Assembly (NCBI GenBank): GCA_963791545.1
Contig: CAWBSR010000015.1
Span: 248,001 to 312,000 of the forward strand
From: JALYXV01 sp963791545
Lineage (GTDB): Bacteria > Actinomycetota > Acidimicrobiia > Acidimicrobiales > Palsa-688
Direction of reading: 5' to 3'
DNA length: 64,000 bases
Position numbers and translations under genes: made by a program. The notes beneath the pieces are model-generated. The model worked only from the letters and a program-made list of their open reading frames with translations, was not told the origin of the DNA and did no database searches. Each line of letters begins with the position of its first letter. Positions within the stretch are counted from its first letter, which is position 1. Shown piece after piece: positions 54,283-63,121 of this stretch.

Positions 54283-56124
54283 GTGGGGATTGTGGACGAG
54301 GACGTGGCCCGGGTCCGGGCGGAAACGGACTTCGTGGCCGTCGCCAGCGAGAAGATGGGCCTGCGCAAGGTGGGCCAACGCTGGACCGGGCTGTGCCCGT
54401 TTCACCCCGAGAAGTCACCGTCGTTCTCGCTGAACGCCGAGCAGGGCTTCTACTACTGCTTCGGCTGCGGGGCCAAGGGCGACGTCATCACCTTCGTGCG
54501 GGAGATCGACCAACTGGACTTTGTCGAGGCGGTGGAGAGCCTGGCGACGCGCGCCGGGATCACCCTGCACTACAGCGACGCCATCGGGGGGCGGGAACAC
54601 CAGCAGAAGACCCGCATCTACGAAGCCCTCGACCAGGCCATCGAGTGGTATCACCAGCGCCTGCTGACGTCGCCCGACGCGGCCGCCGCCCGGGGCTACC
54701 TCCGCTCCCAGCGGGGCTACGACAAGGAGGTGGTGGTTCAGTACCGCCTGGGTTGGGCGCCGGAGGGCTACGACCACCTCGTAAAAGCGCTCAATCTCAG
54801 TTCCCAGGTCCTGCGGGACGCGGGCCTGGCCATAGTCAACCGGGCCGGCGGGCTCACCGACGCCTTCCGGGGCCGGCTCCTATTTCCCATCTTTGACGCG
54901 GCAGGAAAGCCCGTTGGTCTCGGGGGACGAGTGCTCCCGGGCTCCGAGGTACCCAACAAGTACAAGAACACCGAGGAAACGGCGGTCTACAAGAAGAGCC
55001 GGGTCCTGTACGGCCTCAACTGGGCCAAGAAGGCGGTCGTGGATGCGGGCGAGGTGGTCGTGTGCGAGGGCTACACCGACGTCATCGGCTTCCACCGGGC
55101 CGGTGTGCCCCAGGCGGTGGCCACCTGCGGCACCGCCTTGGCCGAGGGCCATGTGCGGCTGTTGACCAACTTCGCCCACCGGGTCGTCCTGGCCTACGAC
55201 GCCGACAATGCGGGCCTGGCGGCGGCCGAGAAGTTCTATGAGTGGGAGCAGCGCTTCGAGGTCGACGTGGCGGTGGCGGCCCTGCCCAAGGGGCTCGACC
55301 CCGCCGACCTGTCCCGGCGCGACCCCGAGGCGCTGCGAGCCGCCGTCAGCGGAGCCAAGCCGTTCCTGGCGTTCCGCCTGGAACGGGAGCTGGAGCGCTC
55401 CGACCTGCGCTCCATCGAGGGCCGGGCCCGCACCGCGGCCCGGGCCATGGAGGTGGTGGCCGAGCATCCGAGCGAGCTGGTCCGGGACCAGTACCTGATG
55501 GTCGTGGCCGACCGGTGCCGCGTCGACCCCGAGCAACTGCGGTCGGGGGCATGGAAGGGGTGGGGAAAAAGCGCCGGGGGGGCGGCCGGCGGCGGGGGGA
55601 GCGGCCCGGGCCGGTCGGCCGGCGGCGGGGGTGGGCCCGGTGGCGGCCGGGGGGTCAGCGCCGGGCGGGTCCCGGCGGCGGCGCAGGTCGCCCGGGCGGA
55701 ACTCGAGGCCCTGCGGTTGCTGGCCCACCGCCCCGAAGCCATCGCGGATCGCCTGGAGCCGGTCTTCTTCGAGGGAGACCTGGCCGCTCGGGCCTACCTG
55801 GCCCGGGCCGGCGCCTCCAGCCTGCACCAGGCCATCGAGGGCGCGGACCCCGACGTGGCCGACCTGCTGCAGCGGCTGGCGGTCGAGGACAGCGATGACG
55901 ACGTCGACGAGGTCGTCATCCGGCTCATCGAACGGGCCGGGAAGCGGGCATTGAAGGAGTTGCGGCGCGAGGCCCGGAATTCCTCGCAACCGCAGGACTA
56001 CGCGGCGGTGATCGCCTGGTTGAAACTTGCCCTCGAAGATGTCAGAAGTGGGCAATCCGGGCAGGACGAAGAGTCACCGTTGGTAGGCTGGCTCGTGTCT
56101 CGATCCGAGGTCAGCGATGAGTGA
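54283..56124 (+). CDS. dnaG: DNA primase
   Basis: About 613 residues. CHC2 zinc finger (CPFHPEKSPSF; FYYCFGCGAKGD), RNA-polymerase domain with TOPRIM motifs EGYTDVIGF and AYDADNAG, and a helicase-binding C-terminus. A Gly-rich linker (55565-55680) separates the last domain. It makes replication primers. GTG 54283 or 54292 fits the family N-terminus (IVDEDVARVRAETDFVAV); the frame is open upstream over the divergent gene. It overlaps rpoD by eight bases. Confidence 0.95.
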   Translation: MGIVDEDVARVRAETDFVAVASEKMGLRKVGQRWTGLCPFHPEKSPSFSLNAEQGFYYCFGCGAKGDVITFVREIDQLDFVEAVESLATRAGITLHYSDAIGGREHQQKTRIYEALDQAIEWYHQRLLTSPDAAAARGYLRSQRGYDKEVVVQYRLGWAPEGYDHLVKALNLSSQVLRDAGLAIVNRAGGLTDAFRGRLLFPIFDAAGKPVGLGGRVLPGSEVPNKYKNTEETAVYKKSRVLYGLNWAKKAVVDAGEVVVCEGYTDVIGFHRAGVPQAVATCGTALAEGHVRLLTNFAHRVVLAYDADNAGLAAAEKFYEWEQRFEVDVAVAALPKGLDPADLSRRDPEALRAAVSGAKPFLAFRLERELERSDLRSIEGRARTAARAMEVVAEHPSELVRDQYLMVVADRCRVDPEQLRSGAWKGWGKSAGGAAGGGGSGPGRSAGGGGGPGGGRGVSAGRVPAAAQVARAELEALRLLAHRPEAIADRLEPVFFEGDLAARAYLARAGASSLHQAIEGADPDVADLLQRLAVEDSDDDVDEVVIRLIERAGKRALKELRREARNSSQPQDYAAVIAWLKLALEDVRSGQSGQDEESPLVGWLVSRSEVSDE

Positions 56125-57490
56125 GGCCTTCGCGACACCATTCACCCCCGAGGGCGGGCTGACGGTCGACTTCGCCGCGTTGTTGCTGCTGGGCCGCGAG
56201 CGGGGCTACCTGACGCCCGACGACATCATGGTTGTCCTGGAGTCGGTGGAGCTCACGCCGGTGCTGATCGACGTCGTCATCGGCCGGGTCCGGGCGGAAG
56301 GAATCGAGTGGCGCGACGACGGCGACTCGCTGCCCGACACCGACCTCGGGTTCGGTGCCCTGGCCGGTCTCGACGCCGTCGTGGCTCCCGACACCCAGCT
56401 GCTGGAGCCGATCGTTCCCGTGGCCGCAACCATGAGGGCCGGCCAAGGTCTCCTCGAACCGGTTGGCGAGGAAGAAGCCGCCTCAGTGCCCACGCTGGCC
56501 CCCTGGCGGCTGCGGGCGCGCCCTTCGGTGGGCGACATCCGCATCGACCTGGACGGGCGGATGGGAGCCAGTTCCGATCCCGTGCGGATGTACCTGAAGG
56601 AGATCGGCAAGGTCCCGCTCCTTACGGCGACCGAAGAGGTGATGCTGGCCAAATGCGTCGAAGAGGGGCTGCTGGCCACCGGCCGGCTGGTCGAGCGGGT
56701 CGACAGCGGGGCCGAAGTCGATCCCGTCGTGACCGCCCGGGACAAGCAGCTGCGCCGCGACGGCATCGATGCCAAGCGGATCCTGGTGGAGGCCAACCTG
56801 CGGCTGGTGGTGTCCATCGCCAAGCGGTACCGCAACCGGGGCATGGCGTTCCTCGACCTCATCCAAGAGGGAAACCTCGGCCTGATGCGGGCGGTCGACA
56901 AGTTCGACTACACCAAGGGCTTCAAGTTTTCGACCTATGCCACATGGTGGATCCGCCAGGCCATCACCCGGGCCATCGCCGACCAGGCCCGGACCATCCG
57001 CATCCCGGTGCACATGGTCGAGACGATCAACAAGGTGGTGCGGGTGCAGCGCCAGCTGCTCCAGGACCACGGCCGGGAGCCGAGTGTCGAGGAGCTGGCC
57101 GAGAAGACGGAACTGACGCCGGCCCGGGTGCTGGAGATCCTCCGCATCAGCCAGGAGACAGTGTCGCTGGAGCAGCCGATGGGCGACGACGACTTCAGCC
57201 TGTCGGATCTGATCGAGGACGAGGGGGCGATCGCACCGTCGGACGCCGCCACCCGGGCCATGCTCAACGAAGCCGTCAACCTGGCCCTGTCGGAGTTGAC
57301 GGAGCGGGAGCAGAAAGTGGTGCGGCTGCGTTTCGGCCTTGACGACGGGCACATGAGGACCCTCGAGGAGGTCGGCAAGGAGTTCGGCGTCACCCGGGAG
57401 CGGATCCGCCAGATCGAGTCGAAGACCCTGGCCAAGTTGCGCCACCCGATGCGCAGCAGCCGGCTGCGGGACTACCTGGACGAGGAGTAG
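56117..57490 (+). CDS. rpoD: Primary RNA polymerase sigma factor (SigA/RpoD)
   Basis: 457 residues. Region 1.2 (DPVRMYLKEIGKVPLLTATE), regions 2.1-2.4 (RYRNRGMAFLDLIQEGNLGL; FSTYATWWIRQAITRAIAD), region 3 and region 4 helix-turn-helix (VTRERIRQIESKTLAKLRHP). The N-terminal part is a poorly conserved acidic region as in RpoD. The dnaG-rpoD order is the macromolecular-synthesis arrangement. The start overlaps the dnaG end. Confidence 0.96.
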   Translation: MSEAFATPFTPEGGLTVDFAALLLLGRERGYLTPDDIMVVLESVELTPVLIDVVIGRVRAEGIEWRDDGDSLPDTDLGFGALAGLDAVVAPDTQLLEPIVPVAATMRAGQGLLEPVGEEEAASVPTLAPWRLRARPSVGDIRIDLDGRMGASSDPVRMYLKEIGKVPLLTATEEVMLAKCVEEGLLATGRLVERVDSGAEVDPVVTARDKQLRRDGIDAKRILVEANLRLVVSIAKRYRNRGMAFLDLIQEGNLGLMRAVDKFDYTKGFKFSTYATWWIRQAITRAIADQARTIRIPVHMVETINKVVRVQRQLLQDHGREPSVEELAEKTELTPARVLEILRISQETVSLEQPMGDDDFSLSDLIEDEGAIAPSDAATRAMLNEAVNLALSELTEREQKVVRLRFGLDDGHMRTLEEVGKEFGVTRERIRQIESKTLAKLRHPMRSSRLRDYLDEE

Positions 57491-57505
57491 CGAGGAGCAG
57501 CCGCC

Positions 57506-57901
57506 ATGGCCCTGAGTGACGAGAAGTACATACTGTTGACGACCTTCAAGCGGGACGGCACCGCTGTTCCCACCCCGGTGTGGGCGGTGGCGCTCGATGG
57601 CGGGGCGATCGGGTTCTGGACCAGCTCGGGGTCGGGCAAGGCCAAGCGGCTGGCCCATACCAAGCGGGTCACGGTCCAGGCCTGCGACGCCCGGGGCCGG
57701 GTCAAGGCGGGCAGTCAGCCGGTGTCGGCAACGGCTCGGGTCGTGACCGGCGACGAGTTCCGCGCCATCCAGGAAAAGGTGAGGGCCAAGTACGGGGTCA
57801 TGACCAAGTTCACGAAGTTCCTCAACGCGGCGGCGGGGATCGTCAAGCGCAAGCGAATCCCCTACGGCGACCGCGGGGTCGTCGTCACCCCGGTCCCGTA
57901 G
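57506..57901 (+). CDS. PPOX-class F420-dependent oxidoreductase
   Basis: 131 residues, split-barrel flavin-binding fold: YILLTTFKRDGTAVPTPVWA, IGFWTSSGSGKAKRLAHTKR and VTVQACDARGRVKAGSQPVS. The RDGT-x-VPTPVW pattern is that of actinobacterial F420-binding PPOX proteins; the substrate is unknown. ATG lies 16 bases after the rpoD stop with GAGGAGCAG before it. Confidence 0.88.
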   Translation: MALSDEKYILLTTFKRDGTAVPTPVWAVALDGGAIGFWTSSGSGKAKRLAHTKRVTVQACDARGRVKAGSQPVSATARVVTGDEFRAIQEKVRAKYGVMTKFTKFLNAAAGIVKRKRIPYGDRGVVVTPVP

Positions 57902-57938
57902 CCGGATCCCTTGTTCGTACTCCGGCCGGTCCGGCCGG

Positions 57939-58235
57939 TCAGGGCGTCGGCGGGCCGCCGTTGCGATGCTGGGCGGCCAGGCGAGAAGGCGCCTGCACTA
58001 CCGGCCGAAGCAGCCCGTGTTCACCGGCGAGTTTGTCGGCGACTACGTCCTTGGCCCGCCCGATGCCGACATCGACGGCTGCCTTGGCCTTGCCGGCCGC
58101 GGTGTCCAGGGTGGACCTCCGCAAGGTTTGGTTGACCTTCTGGTTCAGTTGCTGGTTCAGTTGCCGGCTGCGCTGCTGGGCGATGGTCGCCACATAGGCA
58201 CCCGCAGCGAAGCCCAGAACGAGTCCGGCTCGCAT
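57939..58235 (-). CDS. Small YtxH-like single-span membrane protein
   Basis: About 98 residues: N-terminal hydrophobic helix (RAGLVLGFAAGAYVATIA), then a Gln/Asn-rich amphipathic stretch (QQRSRQLNQQLNQKVNQTLR) and a helical tail. The layout resembles YtxH-type envelope-stress proteins. AGGAGG lies six bases before ATG 58235 (an ATG at 58241 is too close to it). It follows the kinase-hydrolase gene on the same strand. Confidence 0.65.
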   Translation of the reverse strand: MRAGLVLGFAAGAYVATIAQQRSRQLNQQLNQKVNQTLRRSTLDTAAGKAKAAVDVGIGRAKDVVADKLAGEHGLLRPVVQAPSRLAAQHRNGGPPTP

Positions 58236-58302
58236 TCTCATGCCTCCTGTTGTAGCCGATCCCACGGGGCAGCACCACCGAAGGTGGGTTCGGGCGGCCG
58301 AT

Positions 58303-61209
58303 TCAGGGGGTGGGGCAGCTGAGGCCCACAGTCGGGGGGGTGCCTGCGGTGAGGTAGGCGTCCACCGCATTGCGGACGCATTGGCTTGACCGGTAGCCGG
58401 TGTGGCCGTTGCCCTGCCTGGTGATGAGGACGCCGTTGGCGAGTTGGGACGCGACCGCCTGGGCTTCGATATACGGCGTCACCGGGTCCCCGGTCGTGCC
58501 AATCACAACCACCCGAGGGCTGCCCGCCGCTCTCACGGGGTGGGGGTGGCCGGAGGGCGGCACGGGCCAGGACGCGCAGACCAGGCCCCCATAGAGGTCG
58601 AACACCCCGAACACGGGTGCCTGCTGGCGGGCCCGGGCCGCCGCCTGAACGACCAGGGAGGGGTCTCGGGGCCAGGGCTGGTCCAGACAGATGACCGCGT
58701 CGTTGGCCTCGATCTCGTTGGTGAAACCTCCGGAGCCGTTGCGGCCGGTGTAGGCATCAAAGTTCTTCAACAGAAGCGAGCCGTCCCCGGCGCCGGCCTT
58801 GTTCAGGGCATCACCAAGGGCGGGCCAGTTCTCCTCGGCATAGAGGAAGCCGGCCGTGCCAAACAGCGCCTCGCCCACCCCCACCGTTCTCGAGCCCACG
58901 CCCGGGATCCGGTTGCCGGCAATCCGAACCAGCAATCGGTCGAAGGCGGCATGGAGATCGCCCCCCGGGTGCCAGTTGCACGGATGGCTGGCGCACCAGG
59001 TGAAGAAGGCCACGAGCTGCTGGTCCAACGCGGCCGCCTGCTCGATGGTGAAGTCGATCGGGTCGAGGGCCGGGTTGACGACGCCGTCGAGCACCATGGT
59101 CCGGATATGGGTCGGAAACAGTTCGGCGTAGGTTTCGCCCAGGAGGGTGCCATACGAGAACCCGATGTAGTTCAACTTCGGGTCGCCTACGGCTTGCCGA
59201 ATTTCCTCGAGGTCTCGTGCCGCGTTGTCGGTTCCCACGTAGGGAAGAAGCGGTCCGCTCTTGGCCAGGCACTTCTGGGCGAAGTCATGGTCGGCGCTTT
59301 CCAGGGCTTGCACTCCCGCCGGGGTGGTCGGCGCCGGGTTGACGGCGAGCAGCTGGTCGAGTTCGGGTCCAGTGGCGCAGCGGACGGGAGAACTGCGGCC
59401 GACGCCCCTCGGGTCGAAGGTGACGATGTCGAAGTTGGTCTTGACGGCGCCCGAGAAGGTCTGGACGACGAAGTTGAGGTCGTCGATGCCGGAGACGCCG
59501 GGTCCGCCCGGGTTGGTCACGACCGAACCCATCTTGGTGCCGCTGGCGCGGTGCCGGGCCAGGGCGATGCCGATCTGCATTCCGGTTGGGTCCCCGTAGT
59601 TGAGGGGGACCCGGACGATGGCGCAGTCGTTGCCGGGGGGGCCGGCTGCCCCGGCGCACGTCGTCCAGGCGACTGGCTGTACCGGGGGAAGCGCGATCGG
59701 CGTCGTCGTCGGCGGTGTCAGTGTCGTTGGGGTGACGCCGGTGGCACTCGTCGTACCGGTCACCTTGCCACCGTCCGTCTTGGCGCCGCCGCGGCTGATC
59801 ACGACGACTGTGGCGACGGCGACCAGGATGACGACCACGGCGCCGATGCTGGCGAGACGCCACGGCGGGGGCTTCTTGGTGCCCGGCGAGACCGGGTCCG
59901 GATACGCCCGGAACGCGGGGGTAATGGGTTCCCGGGACACGATGGTCTCGCGAGCGGGATCGGGCTCAGCTTGTCCAAGAGCCGGGTCATAAGGGGTCGA
60001 AGGCGGTGGAGGGGGTGCGGGGGTGGATGGCGGTTGGTATGCGGCTGCCTTCGCCGGTGCCGGGGCGGGTTTCGATGGCGGTGCGGGTGCGGGTGCCGGG
60101 GCCGGAGCTGGTGGCGGGGTGACAGGGGTTGGGTGCCGGGGGTTGGTAGGGCGGCGAGGGGTGGGCACCGGCGGTGGCCTGGGAGCAGACGCAGGGGCCT
60201 GGGAGCCGGAAGCGGGGGGAGTACGCGGGGTGTCGGGTGGTCGGAAGGACCCCGGCGTCGGGATTGGCCCCGGCGTCGGGATTGGCCCCGGCGTCTGGAT
60301 TGGTCCCAGCACAAGGCTCGACGGGGGTGCCAAGCCTTCGGGCCGCCAGCCTACGGGGCGATCTCGGGTTGGGTCCCTGAACCGGTCGATTTCCTCGAGC
60401 TCGGCGGCGAAGGCGGCGGCCGAGGCGGGCCGGTCGACAGGGTTTCGGGCCAGTGCGTGGCGGATGGCCCGGCGGAGCGCGTCAGGGATGTCCTCGATCG
60501 GAAGATCGGGGACCGGAGAGCTGGCGACTCGCAGCATCAAGGCGAAGATGCTTTCGTCGGATTTCTCAACGAAAGGTGGCGCGCCAGTCAAGAGCGCGAA
60601 CATCGTCGCCCCCAGGCTGTATACGTCCGTGGCCCCGCTGAGGCTCTTTCCCTCCCACATCTCCGGCGCCGCGAAGGTCGGTGTGAAGGCGCGATGGGTG
60701 CCGCTCAAGCCGGTGGCGTTGGCTATCCGGGCGATGCCGAAGTCGGCCAGCTCGGGGTCACCTTCCTCGGACATCAAGATGTTGGCCGGTTTCAGGTCCC
60801 GGTGGAGGATCCCCGCCTGGTGCGCGATCTCTAGCGCTCGGGCAACTTTGATGCCGATGACGACCACGTCCGGCCACGGAAACGGTCCGACCTGCTCGAG
60901 GTGGTCCTGGAGCGAGCCCTGGGCCTGATACGCCATGACCAGGAAAGGCGCCCCGCGGGCGGTTATCCCGGACTCGTATACCGTGAGGATGTTCGGGCGA
61001 CCCGAGAGCCGGCCGATGGCTCGGCACTCACGCCGGAAAGCCGCCTCCGTTGCGCTGTCGATGGCGCCGACGTCCAGCACCTTCACCGCGACGAAGCGCT
61101 CGAAGGAGGGTTGAAAGGCCCGATAGACCACCGCGAAGCCGCCGCGACCGATCTCGACCGCGTCGACAATGCCGTGGATACCTAGGTCACGGGGATGCCC
61201 GGAAGGCAT
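58303..61209 (-). CDS. Ser/Thr kinase - membrane helix - extracytoplasmic alpha/beta-hydrolase fusion
   Basis: 968 residues. Residues 10-275 are a complete Hanks-type kinase: IGRGGFAVVYRA, AVKVL (Lys43), HRDLKPAN (Asp138), ADFGIA (Asp156) and APEMW. A Pro/Ala-rich linker (about 295-445) follows, then one membrane helix (about 452-472) and a Thr-rich stalk. Residues about 510-968 form a TAP/SlpD-type hydrolase: NPGGPGVSG, nucleophile Ser685 in GFSYGTLLG, Asp in GTTGDPVTPY and His in GNGHTGY. The kinase would be cytoplasmic and the peptidase-like domain outside. Both catalytic sets are intact. No similar fusion is known to me. Confidence 0.88.
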   Translation of the reverse strand: MPSGHPRDLGIHGIVDAVEIGRGGFAVVYRAFQPSFERFVAVKVLDVGAIDSATEAAFRRECRAIGRLSGRPNILTVYESGITARGAPFLVMAYQAQGSLQDHLEQVGPFPWPDVVVIGIKVARALEIAHQAGILHRDLKPANILMSEEGDPELADFGIARIANATGLSGTHRAFTPTFAAPEMWEGKSLSGATDVYSLGATMFALLTGAPPFVEKSDESIFALMLRVASSPVPDLPIEDIPDALRRAIRHALARNPVDRPASAAAFAAELEEIDRFRDPTRDRPVGWRPEGLAPPSSLVLGPIQTPGPIPTPGPIPTPGSFRPPDTPRTPPASGSQAPASAPRPPPVPTPRRPTNPRHPTPVTPPPAPAPAPAPAPPSKPAPAPAKAAAYQPPSTPAPPPPPSTPYDPALGQAEPDPARETIVSREPITPAFRAYPDPVSPGTKKPPPWRLASIGAVVVILVAVATVVVISRGGAKTDGGKVTGTTSATGVTPTTLTPPTTTPIALPPVQPVAWTTCAGAAGPPGNDCAIVRVPLNYGDPTGMQIGIALARHRASGTKMGSVVTNPGGPGVSGIDDLNFVVQTFSGAVKTNFDIVTFDPRGVGRSSPVRCATGPELDQLLAVNPAPTTPAGVQALESADHDFAQKCLAKSGPLLPYVGTDNAARDLEEIRQAVGDPKLNYIGFSYGTLLGETYAELFPTHIRTMVLDGVVNPALDPIDFTIEQAAALDQQLVAFFTWCASHPCNWHPGGDLHAAFDRLLVRIAGNRIPGVGSRTVGVGEALFGTAGFLYAEENWPALGDALNKAGAGDGSLLLKNFDAYTGRNGSGGFTNEIEANDAVICLDQPWPRDPSLVVQAAARARQQAPVFGVFDLYGGLVCASWPVPPSGHPHPVRAAGSPRVVVIGTTGDPVTPYIEAQAVASQLANGVLITRQGNGHTGYRSSQCVRNAVDAYLTAGTPPTVGLSCPTP

Positions 61210-61398
61210 GGATCAGCTAGCCGGCGCCCAGTCGTCCGTTGCGGCCAACCCGCAGGCGTCCGGTCGCGCAGGTGGTGTGAGATAGGGGTGCATCGCATGC
61301 GCTTGGCAAGTCCCATCCTCCATCAAATCCACCCTCGGCGGACATCGCCACTCATTTCGCCCAACCGAGGGTAGCGCGGCACCGCTCCGGGCCGGTTT

Positions 61399-61429
61399 GG
61401 ACCAAGGCGCTGCTATCGTGCCTTGGTCC
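61399..61429. repeat. Perfect 10-bp inverted repeat just before tRNA-Asn
   Basis: GGACCAAGGC (61399-61408) and GCCTTGGTCC (61420-61429) flank 11 bases that include a TATCGT -10-like box. It ends one base before the tRNA and could be a promoter-overlapping operator or a precursor stem. Confidence 0.6.
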
Positions 61430-61430
61430 T

Positions 61431-61503
61431 TCGGGGGTAGCTCAATCGGCAGAGCGGTGGCCTGTTAAGCCAAAGGTTGTGGGTTCGAGTCCCACCCCCC
61501 GAG
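61431..61503 (+). tRNA. tRNA-Asn (anticodon GTT)
   Basis: Cloverleaf: acceptor TCGGGGG/CCCCCGA, D arm GCTCAATCGGCAGAGC, anticodon loop CTGTTAA (anticodon GTT), T arm GTGGGTTCGAGTCCCAC, discriminator G. Confidence 0.93.
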
Positions 61504-61637
61504 CGTTGTCCGCCCGGAGTCTCGGGGTGGGCCGGGCGGTGGCCCAACCGAGGCCCACGGAACGTGTGTTCGGCCTCTGTCTGGGTTGTCCGACGGACTA
61601 CGGTTTCCGGTCGTCAGCTGGATACTGGGAGCGGTCC

Positions 61638-61710
61638 GGGCTCGTAGCTCAGTGGTCAGAGCGGGGGACTCATAATCCTTTGGTCGCAGGTTCGATCCCT
61701 GCCGAGCCCA
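61638..61710 (+). tRNA. tRNA-Met (anticodon CAT)
   Basis: Cloverleaf: acceptor GGGCTCG/CGAGCCC, anticodon loop CTCATAA (anticodon CAT), T arm GCAGGTTCGATCCCTGC, discriminator A. The first pair is G-C, unlike an initiator tRNA. A CAT anticodon could also be tRNA-Ile2 if modified. Its 3' end is the likely integration site of the adjacent island. Confidence 0.92.
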
Positions 61711-61783
61711 CCGAAAAAGTCCTTGCAGGACAAGGGATATTGGCGGATCGGCAAGTAGGACGAGTGGCGGACTGAAGCTCCAT

Positions 61784-61836
61784 CCAACATCTATCCAACA
61801 TCCAACATCCAACATCCAACATCCAACATCCAACAT
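61784..61836. repeat. Heptamer tandem repeat (CCAACAT)
   Basis: One copy at 61784-61790 and six consecutive exact copies at 61795-61836, followed by GTTGGATG (61843-61850), which is the inverse of the repeat. It lies between tRNA-Met and the integrase gene. Confidence 0.95.
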
Positions 61837-61893
61837 CTTGCGTTGGATGGGACGTATCCTGGACGTACGGCTGAGCTGGGGAAGGCGCCCGGG

Positions 61894-63027
61894 ATGCGGG
61901 AGCGATCTCCGGGCACGTGGGAGTTGATCGTCGAGTCCGGGCGCGATCCGGTCACCGGTAAGCGACAGCAGGTGAGCCGCATCTTCCGGGGCACGATGCG
62001 CGACGCCAAGAGGGCCCGGGCGGCCCTGCTGGTAGAGGTCAGCAAGGGCCACCACGCGGGGACCGGTGCGACGGTCGACGACCTTTTCCAGGACTGGATC
62101 GTCGAGCTCCGACGGAAGGGCCGCTCTCCGAACACGATCCACGGCTACGAGAAGACCTACGGCCACAACATCAAGCCGACGCTGGGAGCGACGCCGGTGG
62201 GGAAGGTCAACACCAAGACGCTGACCGACCTGTACGGCGCCCACCAGGCTCGCGGGCTCTCGCCCCGGACGGTCTACCAAATCCACGCGTGCCTCTCGTC
62301 GATGTTCACCCAGGCGTGCCGCTGGGGGTGGCGTGACTCCAATCCGGCGCAATGGGCCGAGCCGCCGGCGATACCGAACGCCACGCCGGTCGTTCCGACA
62401 CCCGAGCAGATTGTGGCCCTGATCGATGAGGCTGAACGCTCCCGTCGCCCCGATAAGGCCCACGCCATGTTCGTGGCTGCGACGACGGGTTTGCGTCGAG
62501 CCGAGCTGTGCGCCCTGCGTAGGCGGCGGGACATCGATTGGGACCAGGGGATAGCACGGGTGGCGTGGAGCATCGTGGCTATCCCTGGCCAACCCTTGGA
62601 GGAGATCCCAACAAAGAACCGCAGGGTTCGCCACGTGGCGCTTGATCCGTTCACTCTGGCGATGCTGGCCAGCCAGGTCGAGATGATGGAACAGCGGGCG
62701 AAGGTATTCGAACGTCAGCTTGACGACGACTGCTATCTCTTCTCGGACGCTATCGACGGATCCGAACCTTGGAAGCCGGACGCCATCACTCAATACTTCA
62801 CCCGCCTCCGGGCACGGGTTGGGCTCGAACACCTCGACTTCCATTACCTGAGGAAGTTCATGGCGACCTACGGCCAAAACCTCGGCTTTTCGCCGGTACA
62901 GGTCGCTCTTCGTGCCGGCCACGACCCTTCGGTTGCCGCCAAGCACTACACCGGGAGCATCGAGCAAGCTGACCGGGCGCTGGCGTCCGCCGTTGCGTCC
63001 CTGCTCGTCTCCAGTCAGGAGAAGTAG
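61894..63027 (+). CDS. Tyrosine-family phage/island integrase
   Basis: About 377 residues. N-terminal arm/core-binding domains (VDDLFQDWIVELRRKGRSPN), catalytic domain with Arg in TTGLRRAELCALRR, Lys in TKNRRVRHVAL, HYLRKF and the terminal HDPSVAAKHYTG with the likely nucleophile Tyr. It carries out site-specific recombination, usually into tRNA 3' ends. ATG 61894 has GGGGAAGG seven bases upstream; a TTG at 61843 is less likely. Located immediately downstream of tRNA-Met. Confidence 0.92.
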   Translation: MRERSPGTWELIVESGRDPVTGKRQQVSRIFRGTMRDAKRARAALLVEVSKGHHAGTGATVDDLFQDWIVELRRKGRSPNTIHGYEKTYGHNIKPTLGATPVGKVNTKTLTDLYGAHQARGLSPRTVYQIHACLSSMFTQACRWGWRDSNPAQWAEPPAIPNATPVVPTPEQIVALIDEAERSRRPDKAHAMFVAATTGLRRAELCALRRRRDIDWDQGIARVAWSIVAIPGQPLEEIPTKNRRVRHVALDPFTLAMLASQVEMMEQRAKVFERQLDDDCYLFSDAIDGSEPWKPDAITQYFTRLRARVGLEHLDFHYLRKFMATYGQNLGFSPVQVALRAGHDPSVAAKHYTGSIEQADRALASAVASLLVSSQEK

Positions 63028-63121
63028 CTCCGTCCGTCCGGATGGTTCGGTCGGAAGCCAGAAATGCCGGATCGCATCAGGACCGAAATATGAGGCCACT
63101 CGAACCGTCTGGCCGCGATCG

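Noticed and set aside
58402..60834. An 810-codon plus-strand frame opposite the kinase-hydrolase gene
   Set aside because: Composition is repetitive and Gly/Arg-rich, as expected from the reverse of Pro-rich codons; the minus strand carries clear kinase and hydrolase motifs.
61784..61836. Heptamer array considered as a CRISPR
   Set aside because: Units are 7 bases with no spacers; no cas genes are present.
61465..63099. A 544-codon minus-strand frame over the integrase, containing a MLDVGCW repeat
   Set aside because: The repeat is only the translation of the CCAACAT heptamer array; the integrase on the plus strand has full catalytic motifs, and the frame also crosses two tRNA genes.
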